Source of the DNA: Saccharopolyspora_D taberi
Lineage (GTDB): Bacteria; Actinomycetota; Actinomycetes; Mycobacteriales; Pseudonocardiaceae
Assembly (NCBI RefSeq): GCF_039534165.1
Contig: NZ_BAAAUX010000007.1
Coordinates: forward strand, 124,001-188,000
Direction: 5' to 3'
Length of the DNA: 64,000 bases
Shown here in pieces: positions 50,263 through 60,031 of the stretch. The position numbers and the translations under genes are program-made. The notes below the pieces were generated by a model that saw only the letters and a list, made by a program, of their open reading frames with translations, was not told where the DNA came from and searched no databases. How positions within the stretch are numbered: position 1 is the stretch's first letter; each line of letters opens with the position of its first letter.

Positions 50263-50733
50263 CTACTTTCGTCCGCTTTCGCGCTTCTCCAGATCGATCG
50301 CGTGCCGCATCGCCCTACGTCCGCGGTTGCGGTCGCCCGCGAGGTCGTACGCCTGCGCGAGCGCGAACCACGCGCGCCAGTCCTCCGGCGCGGCCTCCAG
50401 CTCGGCCTGCTTCTCGTCGAACCAGGCGTCGGCGGCGTCCCGCTCGACCCGGCCGGACGGCCGGGTCGGCAGGTGCGAGACGTCCGGCAGCGCGCCCTCG
50501 TCGTGCAGGCGGCGGGCCAGCCGCTCGGTGCTCGCGCCGAACCGGAGCTGGTCGGCCACGAGGACCCCGCCGAGCACCGGCAGCACGAGCACGGCGAGCC
50601 CGAGCGCGACGAACACCGGCTGCCCGCTGGTGATCATGATCAGCGCGCGCCCGCCGAGCAGCACCAGGTACACCAGCAGCGCGCCCGCGACGACGAACGC
50701 CATGATCATGGGGTTCGTCCGCCGGCGGCTCAC
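50263..50733 (-). CDS. Conserved small membrane protein beside dapB
   Basis: A 156-residue protein with two N-terminal transmembrane helices (MIMAFVVAGALLVYLVLLGG; ALGLAVLVLPVLGGVLVA) and a soluble C-terminal part with a TPR-like helix pair (WRAWFALAQAYDLAGDRNRGRRAMRHAI). It abuts dapB with no gap on the same strand, as Rv2772c does in M. tuberculosis. Function unknown. Confidence 0.78.
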   Translation of the reverse strand: MSRRRTNPMIMAFVVAGALLVYLVLLGGRALIMITSGQPVFVALGLAVLVLPVLGGVLVADQLRFGASTERLARRLHDEGALPDVSHLPTRPSGRVERDAADAWFDEKQAELEAAPEDWRAWFALAQAYDLAGDRNRGRRAMRHAIDLEKRESGRK

Positions 50734-51477
50734 TTACAGCCCCAGCAGCGCGTCGAGGCCGACGGTCAGGCCCGGCCGCGAACCGATCTCCCGCACGCCC
50801 AGCAGCACGCCCGGCATGAACGAGCGGCGGTCGAAGGAGTCGTGGCGGATCGTCATCGTCTCGCCCTCGGTGCCGAACAGCACCTCCTGGTGCGCGACCA
50901 GACCGGTCATCCGCACCGAGTGCACACGGACCCCGTCGACGTCGGCGCCCCGGGCGCCCTGGAGCTCCTTGGTGGTCGCGTCCGGCTGGGCGCCGAGACC
51001 GGCGTCGGCGCGGGCCTGCGCGATGACCTCCGCGGTGCGCGCGGCGGTGCCGGACGGGGCGTCGGCCTTCTTCGGGTGGTGCAGCTCGACGATCTCCACC
51101 GACTCGAAGAACCGCGCCGCCATCTCGGCGAACTTCATCGACAGCACCGCGCCGATGGCGAAGTTCGGGGCGATCAGCACGCCGACCTCCGGCCGCTCGG
51201 CCAGCCAGCCGCGGATCGTCTCCTGCTCGGCCGGGCCGAGACCGCTGGTGCCGACCACCACGTGGATGCCGTTCTCGACGCAGAAGCGCACGTTGTCCAG
51301 CACCGAGTCCGGGTGGGTCAGGTCGACCGCGACCTGCGCGCCCGCCGCGACCAGCGCGTCCAGGCTGTCCTCCCGGTTCACGGCGGCGACCAGCGCGGTG
51401 TCGGCGGCCTCGCCGACCGCGCGCACCGCCTCGGACCCCATCCGGCCACGAGCACCGAGAACGCCGACCTTGATCAC
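50734..51477 (-). CDS. dapB: 4-hydroxy-tetrahydrodipicolinate reductase
   Basis: A 247-residue NAD(P)H-dependent reductase of diaminopimelate/lysine synthesis. N-terminal VGVLGARGRMGSE (nucleotide loop), active-site ELHHPKKADAPSGTA with the His-His pair and catalytic Lys, and HDSFDRRSFMPGVLLG at the end. It acts after dapA, 16 kb away. GTG 51477 start. Confidence 0.95.
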   Translation of the reverse strand: MIKVGVLGARGRMGSEAVRAVGEAADTALVAAVNREDSLDALVAAGAQVAVDLTHPDSVLDNVRFCVENGIHVVVGTSGLGPAEQETIRGWLAERPEVGVLIAPNFAIGAVLSMKFAEMAARFFESVEIVELHHPKKADAPSGTAARTAEVIAQARADAGLGAQPDATTKELQGARGADVDGVRVHSVRMTGLVAHQEVLFGTEGETMTIRHDSFDRRSFMPGVLLGVREIGSRPGLTVGLDALLGL

Positions 51478-51537
51478 CTGTCGACCGCCTTTCCACCTGG
51501 GTTGTGCCGAACCCGATTCTGCCGGACCGGCCCGCGG

Positions 51538-52884
51538 TCACAGCCCATCGGGTAGGTCCCGCACGTCGGAGTAGGGACCGACCACGGTGGTGGTCAGCGG
51601 GCGGCGCAGCAGCTCCGCGGCCAGTTCCGCGACCTGCTCGGAGGTCACCGAGTCGATGCGCTCCAGCGTCTGCGACACGCTCAGGTGCCGCCCGTAGTTC
51701 AGCTCGCTCTTGCCGATGCGGGTCATCCGGGACGCGGTGTCCTCCAGCCCCAGCACCAGCCCGCCGCGCAGCTGCCCGCGTCCCCGCGCGACCTCGTCGT
51801 CGGTCAGCCCGTCCGCGGCGACCCCGGCCAGCACGCTGCGCACGACGGCCGCGACCTCGCCGAGGCGGTCGGGCATGCAGCCCGCGTAGACCGAGAACGT
51901 GCCCGCGTCGGCGTAGGCGGTGGTCGAGGAGTACACCGAGTACGCCAGGCCCCGCTTCTCCCGGATCTCCTGGAACAGGCGGGAACTCATGCCGCCGCCC
52001 AGCGCGGCGTTGAGCACGCCCAGCGCGAACCGGCGGTCGTCGTGCCGGTCGATGCCGCGGCAGCCCATCAGCAGGTGGGCCTGCTCGGTCTCGTCCTCGT
52101 GCAGCACCAGGCCCTTCTGCTGCGGAAGCCGGGCGCGGCCACCGCGCGGCGGCGACGGCAGGCGCTCGCCGTCGAGCCGGTCGCCGAGGGCCTTGCGCAG
52201 CAGCCGCAGAACCCGGCCGTGCTCGACATTGCCCGACACCGCCACGACCATCTTCGGCAGCAGGTAGGTGCTCTTGTAGAAGCCGTGCACCCGCGCGCGG
52301 CTCATGCCCTCGATGGACTCCTCGGTGCCCAGCACCGACCGGCCCAGCGGGTGGTCGCCGAGCACAGCGGTGGTGAACAGCTCGTGCAGCAGGTCCTCGG
52401 GATCGTCGTCGCGCATGGCGATCTCTTCGAGCACCACGCTGCGCTCGACGTCCACGTCGGCCTTGGTGTTGACGGCGGCGAACACGACGTCGCAGAGCAT
52501 GTCGATCGCCAGCGGCAGGTCCTCGTCGAGGACGTGCGCGTAGTAGCAGGTGTGCTCCTTGGAGGTGAACGCGTTGAGCTCACCGCCGACCGCGTCGATC
52601 TCCTGCGCGATCTGCACCGCCGTGCGCTTGGCGGTGCCCTTGAACAGCAGGTGCTCCAGGTAGTGCGCGGCGCCCGCCTGCTGCCTGGACTCGTCGCGGG
52701 AGCCGACCCCGACCCAGATCCCGACCGAGGCCGAACGGGCTCCCGGCACCGGTTCGGTCACGACCCGGAGCCCACCGGGCAGCACGGTCCGCCGCATCGC
52801 CTCCCCGTCACCGCCGCGGCCGAGCACTCGGGTCGTGCCCGGCCTCTGCAGATGTCCGGCTTCTGTGTGGTTCTGCTGCTTCAT
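51538..52884 (-). CDS. pepR: M16-family zinc protease (PepR type)
   Basis: A 448-residue processing-peptidase-like M16 protease with the inverted zinc site HYLEH (HxxEH) in GAAHYLEHLLFKGTAKR, the distal glutamate in VLEEIAMRDDDPEDLLHE, and the C-terminal REKRGLAYSVYS of M16 enzymes. Counterpart of Rv2782c next to pnp; role in vivo unclear. ATG 52884 gives a 20-residue leader before family similarity, so an internal start at about residue 30 (AMRRTVLPGG) is possible. Confidence 0.9.
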   Translation of the reverse strand: MKQQNHTEAGHLQRPGTTRVLGRGGDGEAMRRTVLPGGLRVVTEPVPGARSASVGIWVGVGSRDESRQQAGAAHYLEHLLFKGTAKRTAVQIAQEIDAVGGELNAFTSKEHTCYYAHVLDEDLPLAIDMLCDVVFAAVNTKADVDVERSVVLEEIAMRDDDPEDLLHELFTTAVLGDHPLGRSVLGTEESIEGMSRARVHGFYKSTYLLPKMVVAVSGNVEHGRVLRLLRKALGDRLDGERLPSPPRGGRARLPQQKGLVLHEDETEQAHLLMGCRGIDRHDDRRFALGVLNAALGGGMSSRLFQEIREKRGLAYSVYSSTTAYADAGTFSVYAGCMPDRLGEVAAVVRSVLAGVAADGLTDDEVARGRGQLRGGLVLGLEDTASRMTRIGKSELNYGRHLSVSQTLERIDSVTSEQVAELAAELLRRPLTTTVVGPYSDVRDLPDGL

Positions 52885-53026
52885 CGTCCCCGGGTTGTCG
52901 GTTCGCGGGGGCCGTGAGCGGGTTTTCCGCCCACAACCGAGGTCCGGACAAACGATACGGCCCGCCCCGGAATCCGGGACGGGCCGTACGTGTTCTGCGC
53001 TGGATCCGCGCTAGGCGCGGAGGACG

Positions 53027-55318
53027 CTACGCGTCACTCGAAGCGCCACCGGGCGCTTCAAGTTCGGACCCCTCGTCCTGCTTGTCCGAGCCCTCGGCCT
53101 TCTCCGCCTCGTCGTCCACCACGATCAGGCTGATCTTGCCGCGGCTGTCGATGTCGGCGATCTCCACGCGCAGCTTGTCGCCGACGTTGACCACGTCCTC
53201 GACCTTGCCGATGCGCTTGCCGTTGCCCAGCTTGGAGATGTGCACCAGGCCGTCCTTGCCCGGCAGCAGCGAGACGAACGCGCCGAACGCGGCGGTCTTG
53301 ACCACCGTGCCCAGGAAGCGCTCGCCGACCTTGGGCAGCTGCGGGTTCGCGATGGCGTTGATCTTGTCGATCGCGGCCTCCGCGGACGGGCCGTCGGCGG
53401 CGCCGACGTAGATGGTGCCGTCGTCCTCGATGGTGATCTCGGCGCCGGTCTCCTCGGTGATCGAGTTGATCATCTTGCCCTTCGGGCCGATGACCTCGCC
53501 GATCTTGTCGACCGGGATGCTGATCGAGGTGACCCGCGGGGCGTGCGGGCTCATCTCGTCGGGCTTGCCGATCGCCTCGGCCATGACCTCCAGGATGGTG
53601 AACCGGGCGTCGCGCGCCTGGCCCAGCGCCTGCGCCAGCACCTCGGACGGGATGCCGTCGAGCTTGGTGTCCAGCTGCAGCGCGGTCACGAAGTCCTTCG
53701 TGCCCGCGACCTTGAAGTCCATGTCGCCGAACGCGTCCTCGGCACCGAGGATGTCGGTCAGCGCGACGTAGTGGGTTTCGGACTTGCCGTCAGTGCCCAC
53801 CAGCTCGTCGGAGACCAGGCCCATCGCGATGCCCGCCACCGGAGCCTTCAGCGGCACACCGGCGTTGAGCAGCGACAGCGTCGAGGCGCAGACCGAGCCC
53901 ATCGAGGTGGAACCGTTGGAGCCCAGCGCCTCGGAGACCTGGCGCAGCGCGTACGGGAACTCCTCGCGCGTGGGCAGCACCGGGATCAGCGCGCGCTCGG
54001 CCAGCGCGCCGTGGCCGATCTCGCGCCGCTTCGGGCTGCCGACCCGGCCGGTCTCACCGGTCGAGTAGGGCGGGAAGTTGTAGTGGTGCATGTAGCGCTT
54101 CGTCGTCTCCGGGGACAACGAGTCGATGGTCTGCTCCAGCCGCAGCATGTTCAGCGTGGACACGCCCAGGATCTGGGTCTCGCCGCGCTCGAACAGCGCC
54201 GAGCCGTGCGCCCGCGGGATGACCCCGACCTCGGCGGACAGGCTGCGGATGTCGGTCAGGCCGCGACCGTCGATGCGGACCTGGTCGCGGATGATCCGCT
54301 GCCGCACCAGCTTCTTGGTCAGCGAGCGGAACGCCGCGCCGATCTCCTTCTCGCGGCCCTCGAACTGCTCGCCCTCGCCGGTGGCGGCCTGGTCCAGCAC
54401 GGCGGCCTTGATCTCGTCCAGCCGGGACTCGCGCTCCTGCTTGCCCGCGATCTTGAGCGCCTCGGCCAGCTCGGCGGAGGCGGCCTGCTCGACGGCGGTG
54501 TAGGCGTCGTCGGCGTAGGCCGGGAACACCGGGAACTCCTCGGTGGCCTTGCCCGCCGCCGCGGCCAGCTGCTGCTGGGCCTGGCACAGGGTGCGGATGA
54601 ACGGCTTGGCGGCCTCCAGACCGGCGGCCACGACCTCCTCGGTCGGGGCCTGCGCCCCGCCCGCGACCAGGTTGACCGTCTTTTCGGTGGCCTCGGCCTC
54701 GACCATCATGATCGCCACGTCGTCACCGACGATGCGACCGGCCACGACCATGTCGAACACCGCGCGCTCGAGCTGCTCGTAGGTCGGGAACGCCACCCAC
54801 TGGCCGTCGATCAGCGCCATCCGGGTGCCGCCGATCGGGCCGGAGAACGGCAGGCCGGACAGCTGGGTCGACGCCGAGGCGCCGTTGATCGCCAGCACGT
54901 CGTAGGGGTCCTTGGGGTCCAGGCTCATCACCGTGACGACCACCTGGACCTCGTTGCGCAGGCCGTCCACGAAGGACGGGCGCAGCGGCCGGTCGATCAG
55001 CCGACAGGTCAGGATCGCGTCGGTGGAGGGCCTGCCCTCGCGGCGGAAGAAGGAGCCGGGGATGCGGCCCGCGGCGTACATCCGCTCCTCGACGTCCACC
55101 GTCAGCGGGAAGAAGTCGAAGTGCTCCTTGGGCTGCTTGGAGGCCGTGGTGGCCGACAGCAGCATGGTCTCGTCGTCCAGGTACGCGACGACGCTCCCGG
55201 CGGCCTGCTTGGCAAGCCTGCCGGTCTCGAACCGGACGGTGCGGGTGCCGAACGCGCCGTTGTCCAGCACGGCCGTGCTCTCGTACACGCCCTCGTCAAT
55301 CGACTGCGCTTCAGTCAA
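53027..55318 (-). CDS. pnp: Polyribonucleotide nucleotidyltransferase
   Basis: A 763-residue PNPase: two RNase PH domains (GRIPGSFFRREGRPS; RDQVRIDGRGLTDIR; DFKVAGTKDFVTALQLD), a helical PNPase domain between them, KH domain (VDKIGEVIGPKGKMINSI) and S1 domain (FGAFVSLLPGKDGLVHISKL), then an acidic tail. It degrades RNA 3'-5' with phosphate and in actinobacteria also adds tails. Start is TTG 55318. Downstream of rpsO as usual. Confidence 0.95.
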   Translation of the reverse strand: MTEAQSIDEGVYESTAVLDNGAFGTRTVRFETGRLAKQAAGSVVAYLDDETMLLSATTASKQPKEHFDFFPLTVDVEERMYAAGRIPGSFFRREGRPSTDAILTCRLIDRPLRPSFVDGLRNEVQVVVTVMSLDPKDPYDVLAINGASASTQLSGLPFSGPIGGTRMALIDGQWVAFPTYEQLERAVFDMVVAGRIVGDDVAIMMVEAEATEKTVNLVAGGAQAPTEEVVAAGLEAAKPFIRTLCQAQQQLAAAAGKATEEFPVFPAYADDAYTAVEQAASAELAEALKIAGKQERESRLDEIKAAVLDQAATGEGEQFEGREKEIGAAFRSLTKKLVRQRIIRDQVRIDGRGLTDIRSLSAEVGVIPRAHGSALFERGETQILGVSTLNMLRLEQTIDSLSPETTKRYMHHYNFPPYSTGETGRVGSPKRREIGHGALAERALIPVLPTREEFPYALRQVSEALGSNGSTSMGSVCASTLSLLNAGVPLKAPVAGIAMGLVSDELVGTDGKSETHYVALTDILGAEDAFGDMDFKVAGTKDFVTALQLDTKLDGIPSEVLAQALGQARDARFTILEVMAEAIGKPDEMSPHAPRVTSISIPVDKIGEVIGPKGKMINSITEETGAEITIEDDGTIYVGAADGPSAEAAIDKINAIANPQLPKVGERFLGTVVKTAAFGAFVSLLPGKDGLVHISKLGNGKRIGKVEDVVNVGDKLRVEIADIDSRGKISLIVVDDEAEKAEGSDKQDEGSELEAPGGASSDA

Positions 55319-55508
55319 AGCCGATACTCCTCGTTGTCACGAGGCCCACGGCAGCACGTCCGGGTCGTGGTCCGACGAGGCCGGCCATCGATCGAAGTCC
55401 GCGGGAGCTCAAGCCCGGGGACCACTACCGAGGACCGGCGGACGCTTGCCCGCTGTCACCGTGAGCGCTCTGCAGTTTGCGGCAGCGTTGCTGCCTGCTC
55501 TTCATGCA

Positions 55509-55543
55509 CCGAGGGGAGCGGCCCGGAAGGCCACTCCCCTCGG
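55509..55543 (-). terminator. Hairpin between rpsO and pnp
   Basis: Stem CCGAGGGGAG / CTCCCCTCGG extended by an inner GGCC pairing, seven bases past the rpsO stop. It may attenuate transcription into pnp; such a hairpin is the site of PNPase autocontrol in enteric bacteria. Confidence 0.75.
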
Positions 55544-55549
55544 CTTCTG

Positions 55550-55819
55550 TCAACGACGCAGACCGAGTCGCTGGATCAGCGAACGGTAGCGCTCGATGTC
55601 CACCTTGGTCAGGTAGTTCAGCAGCCGGCGGCGCCGACCGACCATCAGCAGCAGACCACGACGCGAGTGGTGGTCGTGCTTGTGCTGCTTGAGGTGCTCG
55701 GTCAGGCCGATGATCCGCTGGGTCAGCAGGGCCACCTGGGCCTCGGCCGAACCGGTGTCGGTCTCGTGCAGACCGTAGTCGGCCAGGATCTGCTTCTTTT
55801 CTGCAGTGGACAAAGCCAC
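55550..55819 (-). CDS. rpsO: Ribosomal protein S15
   Basis: An 89-residue bS15/uS15 protein, full length: MALSTAEKKQILADYGLHETDTGSAEAQVALLTQRI and the 16S-binding HKHDHHSRRGLLLMVGRRRRLLNYL. GTG start 55819. Binds 16S rRNA helices 20-22. Confidence 0.97.
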   Translation of the reverse strand: MALSTAEKKQILADYGLHETDTGSAEAQVALLTQRIIGLTEHLKQHKHDHHSRRGLLLMVGRRRRLLNYLTKVDIERYRSLIQRLGLRR

Positions 55820-55992
55820 GAGTTGACTCCTCGTTACGTCCCGTGGTCACAACGCCCGGCGCTCGCCGGGGGAACGGTCCGGGACCTGGCAGCCGTCGGC
55901 TGCGGGCGCGAACCGGATCCCGGCCGCCACGGACTGCAGCCGGAACCACGGCCAGGATATCAGGGAGGAGGTGAACTCCCTGGTCGCCCCGA

Positions 55993-56538
55993 TTAAGGGC
56001 GTGCCAGCGCAACCCGGCGCACGGTCCGGTAGACCGGTCCGCCCTCGCCCTGCTCGCTGCTGACCAAGCAGACCTCGGCGGTGCTCCACCACGGTCCGGT
56101 GTAGTCGCCGAACAGCTCCGGCAGCAGCGTCCCGCGCGGGCGCCCGCGCGCCCAGCGGGCGATCGTCATGTGCCCTCGGTAGTCGTGCGGGTCTCCCCCG
56201 GCGGCCCGCACCAGCGCGCGCATCGCGGGCAGGTCGGTCTCCTCGGTACCGATCCAGAGCACGCCGCGGAAGGTGCCCGCCGAGCGCAGCCGGGTCCGGG
56301 GCGGCTCCGCCTGCGGCAGGCGGGCGATCCGGCGTTCGAGGCGGTCGCCGACCTCGTCGGGATCGGCGTCGTCGCCGTGGAAGCACAGCGTGAGGTGCCA
56401 GCGCGAGGACGGGACGAACCGGAACTTGCGCAGCCCCTCGGCCGCCTCGGTCAGCCGGTCCGGAGCGACCGCGTCCACAGCGGACGACAGGTGCCGGATC
56501 GCGGCACCCGACGGCCACAACGCGGTGAACAGGCGCAT
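55993..56538 (-). CDS. thpR: RNA 2',3'-cyclic phosphodiesterase (ThpR/LigT)
   Basis: A 181-residue 2H phosphoesterase with both HxT motifs, HLTLCF (about residue 48) and HMTIAR (about 122), that open 2',3'-cyclic RNA ends. It sits between rpsO and ribF. ATG 56538. Confidence 0.9.
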   Translation of the reverse strand: MRLFTALWPSGAAIRHLSSAVDAVAPDRLTEAAEGLRKFRFVPSSRWHLTLCFHGDDADPDEVGDRLERRIARLPQAEPPRTRLRSAGTFRGVLWIGTEETDLPAMRALVRAAGGDPHDYRGHMTIARWARGRPRGTLLPELFGDYTGPWWSTAEVCLVSSEQGEGGPVYRTVRRVALARP

Positions 56539-56580
56539 GGCCCGACAGTGGCAGCTCGCGGCGCGGCTGTCACCCGGCGG

Positions 56581-57066
56581 TCACGGCAGGTCGACGTTGG
56601 CGGCGCGGCGCAGCAGCTGGGCCAGCGCCGGGTACTGGCCGTCGATCATCGAGGCGGCGGCCTCCAGCTCGTTCGGGCGCGCCACCTCGCGCAGGATCGG
56701 CCACGCGCTCTCCTCGCCGTTGGTGTGCATCACCGGCAGGTTGTCGCGGCCGACGGCGGGCTGGGAGTTGCGCACGTCCTCCAGCGCGTGCGCCATCGCC
56801 TCGGAGTCGCCCGCCGCGACGCCCGGGATGAGCACCTTGCGCTCGAGCATGACCAGCCTGGCCAGCACCTGCGGGTTGCCGATCTTGGCGCGGCGGCCGC
56901 TCATCACCTGGCTGAGCATCGGCGCGCTGATGCCGAGCACGTCGGCGAGCTGGGCCTGGGAGATGCGGAACGCAACCACGAGCCTGCGCACCCGGTCGCC
57001 GAGGGGCTCCCCGTACCACTGCCGCTGCAGTGCCAGGTTCCGCTGCACGCTCTTCTGTTCCTCCAC
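56581..57066 (-). CDS. XRE-type helix-turn-helix protein
   Basis: A 161-residue DNA-binding protein. The helix-turn-helix is at about residues 24-70 (LGDRVRRLVVAFRISQAQLADVLGISAPMLSQVMSGRRAKIGNP); the rest is helical. The target is unknown; orthologues at this position occur in Pseudonocardiaceae. GTG 57066 follows GGGGAG. The long upstream open frame shadows it. Confidence 0.8.
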   Translation of the reverse strand: MEEQKSVQRNLALQRQWYGEPLGDRVRRLVVAFRISQAQLADVLGISAPMLSQVMSGRRAKIGNPQVLARLVMLERKVLIPGVAAGDSEAMAHALEDVRNSQPAVGRDNLPVMHTNGEESAWPILREVARPNELEAAASMIDGQYPALAQLLRRAANVDLP

Positions 57067-57113
57067 TTTCGCTCCCCCGGTGCCGCCGTCGCTCGCGCTA
57101 CCTGCCGCCTCGC

Positions 57114-57142
57114 GATATACCGGCCTGAATACTGCCAGGTCA
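57114..57142 (-). promoter_or_regulatory. Promoter of the XRE-type gene
   Basis: Minus strand TGACCT (57142-57137), 17-base spacer, TATATC (57119-57114). Confidence 0.55.
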
Positions 57143-57227
57143 CGCTCTGTGCGAGGACGAGAACCGGAAAACCTCTCGGAACGGGTGCGGCCCGGACGGG
57201 CCGGTCCGGGGGTCCGGGTGCGCTGCC

Positions 57228-58211
57228 TCACCCGTCCGCCCGCAGGATCTCGCGGACCTGCGCGACGTCCCGGTTCATCTGCTCGATCAGGTCGTCGGCG
57301 GAGTCGAAGCGCACCTGTCCGCGCAGCCTGCGCACGAAATCGAGCTCCACGTGCTCGCCGTAGAAGTCGGCGTCGACGTCGAGGACGAACGCCTCCACGG
57401 TCCGCTCGGTCCCGGAGAAGGTCGGGTTGCTGCCGATCGACACCGCCGCAGGCAGCGCCGGTCCCGGCTCGGTCGCGCCGCGGCGACGGTGCGTGAACCA
57501 CGCCGCGTAGATGCCGTCGGCGGGGATCGCCGCGAACGCCGGCGTCGACAGGTTCGCCGTCGGGAAGCCGAGGTCCTTGCCGCCCCGGCCGGCACCGCGC
57601 ACGACGATGCCCTCCAGCCGGTGGTGGCGGCCGAGCGCCGCGGCGGCCGCGCCGACGTCACCGGCGTCGATGCAGGACCGGACGTAGGTCGAGGAGAAGG
57701 TCACCGAGCCGTCGGCCGCGCCGTCGCGCAGCGCGGGACCGGTCAGCAGGTGGTCGGACTCGACCTCGAAGCCGAACCGCTCGCCGAGCTGGTTGAGCAC
57801 CGCGATGTCACCGGCCGCCTTGTGCCCGAACCGGAAGTTCTCCCCCACCACGACCAGCGCCGCGTGCAGCCGCTCCACCAGGACCTCGTGCGCGAACTGG
57901 TCGGCCGGGATCCGGGAGACCTCCGGGGTGAACGGGAGCACGCAGAACACGTCCACGCCCAGCTCCTCGGCCAGCTCCGCCCGCCGCGGCAGGGTGGTGA
58001 GCTGGGCCGGGTGGCTGCCGGGCCGCACGACCTCGGCCGGGTGCGGGTCGAAGGTCAGCAGCACGCACGGCAGGTTCCGGCCGCGCGCCTGCCGCACGGC
58101 GTGGGAGATCAGCTGCTGGTGCCCTCTGTGGATGCCGTCGAAGACCCCGATGGTGACCACGCACCTGCCCCAGCCGCCGGGGATCTGCTCCAAACCACGC
58201 CAACGCTGCAC
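57228..58211 (-). CDS. ribF: Bifunctional riboflavin kinase/FAD synthetase
   Basis: A 327-residue RibF. N-terminal FMN adenylyltransferase with VTIGVFDGIHRGHQQLI (nucleotidyl-transferase HxGH-like) and SSTYVRSCIDAGDV; C-terminal riboflavin kinase with GRGGKDLGFPTANL. It makes FMN then FAD. The start GTG 58211 (VQRWRGLEQIP) sits seven bases after a TAGGCT -10 box, so the longer frame is rejected. Precedes truB as in Rv2786c-Rv2793c. Confidence 0.94.
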   Translation of the reverse strand: MQRWRGLEQIPGGWGRCVVTIGVFDGIHRGHQQLISHAVRQARGRNLPCVLLTFDPHPAEVVRPGSHPAQLTTLPRRAELAEELGVDVFCVLPFTPEVSRIPADQFAHEVLVERLHAALVVVGENFRFGHKAAGDIAVLNQLGERFGFEVESDHLLTGPALRDGAADGSVTFSSTYVRSCIDAGDVGAAAAALGRHHRLEGIVVRGAGRGGKDLGFPTANLSTPAFAAIPADGIYAAWFTHRRRGATEPGPALPAAVSIGSNPTFSGTERTVEAFVLDVDADFYGEHVELDFVRRLRGQVRFDSADDLIEQMNRDVAQVREILRADG

Positions 58212-58218
58212 GGTTGGC

Positions 58219-58224
58219 AGCCTA
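58219..58224 (-). promoter_or_regulatory. -10 box of a leaderless ribF transcript
   Basis: TAGGCT on the minus strand, seven bases before GTG 58211; no ribosome-binding site. Confidence 0.5.
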
Positions 58225-58288
58225 CTGCTCCCCGCCTCGCAGGCACGCCACCGGTTCGGGCGGCCGGTGGCGCGCCGAGGACCGCTGC

Positions 58289-58936
58289 TCAACCGGTGTA
58301 GTCGCCGAACTCGACCAGCCGGACGGTCGAGTCCGAGCACACGCTCATCTTGTTCTCCGCGCCGGTGTTGACCCGCACCTCGCTGGCCTCGCCCGCCTCC
58401 GGCGGGGTCACCGAGAGCGCCCCGGGGGTGTCGCCGCAGCCCTGGGCCGCGGTCCAGGTCAGGTTGAAGCTGGCCTGGTCGCCGAAGCCCTCCAGCACCA
58501 TCGGCACCGCCTGGCCGTTGTCGTCGGTGGTCTTCTCGACCTTGACCGGCAGCGTCGAGCCGCCCTCGGATCCGGCCATGAACTTGACGTCGGCGTATCC
58601 GTCGAGCACGCACGGGGTCATGTCGTTGCTGGTCTTGGTGACGAAGAAGCTGCCGCTGCTGGCGAACTCACCGGCCTGCTCGTGGCTGGAGAACTTGGCG
58701 TCGAGGTCGGACGCCTCGCAGGGCCGCGCGGCACGGCCGTTGTCACCGCTGTCCCCGGTCGCCGACTCGGAACTGGACTGCTCCTGGCTCTCCTGCTCGG
58801 GCTGGCCCCCCTGCTGGCCCTGCGCCTGACCCCCGCCGATGGGGGCGCTGGGGCCCTCCGGGCCACCCGCCGCGCATCCGCTCAGCGCCATTCCCGCCGC
58901 CACCGCGACGACCGTCCCGACTAATCGCTTGCGCAT
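58289..58936 (-). CDS. DUF4232-type lipoprotein
   Basis: A 215-residue lipoprotein: signal with lipobox ALSGC (Cys at about residue 21), a Gln/Glu/Ser-rich tether, then a beta-sandwich with two cysteine pairs (ARPCEASDL ... MTPCVLDGY; GCGDTPG ... SVCSDSTVRL) typical of DUF4232. Function unknown. ATG 58936 follows GGAG. Confidence 0.83.
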   Translation of the reverse strand: MRKRLVGTVVAVAAGMALSGCAAGGPEGPSAPIGGGQAQGQQGGQPEQESQEQSSSESATGDSGDNGRAARPCEASDLDAKFSSHEQAGEFASSGSFFVTKTSNDMTPCVLDGYADVKFMAGSEGGSTLPVKVEKTTDDNGQAVPMVLEGFGDQASFNLTWTAAQGCGDTPGALSVTPPEAGEASEVRVNTGAENKMSVCSDSTVRLVEFGDYTG

Positions 58937-59041
58937 GAACACTCCTGAACGTCTCGGTCCTTCGAATCTGATCTTGAGACGGCTCAGGTCAGCGCCAGTT
59001 GCAACTTTGTGACGCCCGACACACTCTTTCGGGCTACGGAA

Positions 59042-59947
59042 TCAAGCAGGAGCGAGCACCAGGACCGGCTTGGCCACCGCGCCCTGATCGCGGACCAGCG
59101 CGATCGCCCGGCCGCCCGGACCGAAGATCCCGTAGGTCCCGTCCAGCCCGGCCGCCGGGATCGGCTGGCCGTGCGCGAGCGCGCGCGCCGCCACGTCGTC
59201 CACTTCGGACTGCGGGAAGGCGGTGCGCACCGCGGTGTCCAGGTCCATCGACAGCCCCGGCTCGGCTTCCAGCGCCTCCAGCGTGCGCGCGGTGGCCAGC
59301 CCGAACGGGCCGACCCTGGTGCGCCGCAGCGCGGCCAGGTGCCCGCCGACGCCCAGCTCCGCCCCGAGGTCGCGCGCCAGCGCCCGGACGTAGGTGCCCG
59401 ACGAGCACTCGACGAGGACGTCCAGTTCGGTCGCACGCTCCTCGCGGCGCAGCGCCAGCACGTCGAACCGGGACACCGTGACCGGGCGCGCCGCCAGCTC
59501 GACCTGCTCGCCGGACCGGGCCAGCTCGTAGGCCCGCCGCCCGTTGACCTTGACCGCGCTCACCGAGCTCGGCACCTGCTGGAGGTCCCCGGTCAGCCCG
59601 GAGATCCCGGCCCGCACCGCGGCCTCGTCCACGCCGGACGCGTCCACTTCGGACAGGACCTCGCCCTCGGAGTCGTCGGTCGTGGTCGCCGCGCCGAGCC
59701 GGACGGTCGCCAGGTACGCCTTGGTGTCCATGGCCAGGTGGCCGAGCAGCTTGGTCGCCCGCTCCAGGCCCAGCACCAGCACGCCGGTCGCCATCGGGTC
59801 CAGCGTCCCGGCGTGGCCGACCTTGCGGGTGCCCATGATCCGCCGCACCCGGGCGACGACGTCGTGGGAGGTCATGCCCGCGGGCTTGTCGACCACGAGC
59901 AGGCCGGGCGGGACGGCGGGACGATTCCGACGAGAACGCTCTGACAC
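59042..59947 (-). CDS. truB: tRNA pseudouridine-55 synthase
   Basis: A 301-residue TruB with DKPAGMTSHDVV, the catalytic aspartate in GHAGTLDPMATG, and YELARSGEQVEL; it converts U55 in the T-loop of tRNAs. C-terminal PUA-like part present. GTG 59947. Confidence 0.95.
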   Translation of the reverse strand: MSERSRRNRPAVPPGLLVVDKPAGMTSHDVVARVRRIMGTRKVGHAGTLDPMATGVLVLGLERATKLLGHLAMDTKAYLATVRLGAATTTDDSEGEVLSEVDASGVDEAAVRAGISGLTGDLQQVPSSVSAVKVNGRRAYELARSGEQVELAARPVTVSRFDVLALRREERATELDVLVECSSGTYVRALARDLGAELGVGGHLAALRRTRVGPFGLATARTLEALEAEPGLSMDLDTAVRTAFPQSEVDDVAARALAHGQPIPAAGLDGTYGIFGPGGRAIALVRDQGAVAKPVLVLAPA

Positions 59948-60031
59948 GGCCGCACATCATCCCCGACCCGTTCACCGGCCCGGCAACCGGCCGCCGATAG
60001 GGTGAACGCGCGAACAACGGGAGGTGCCGCG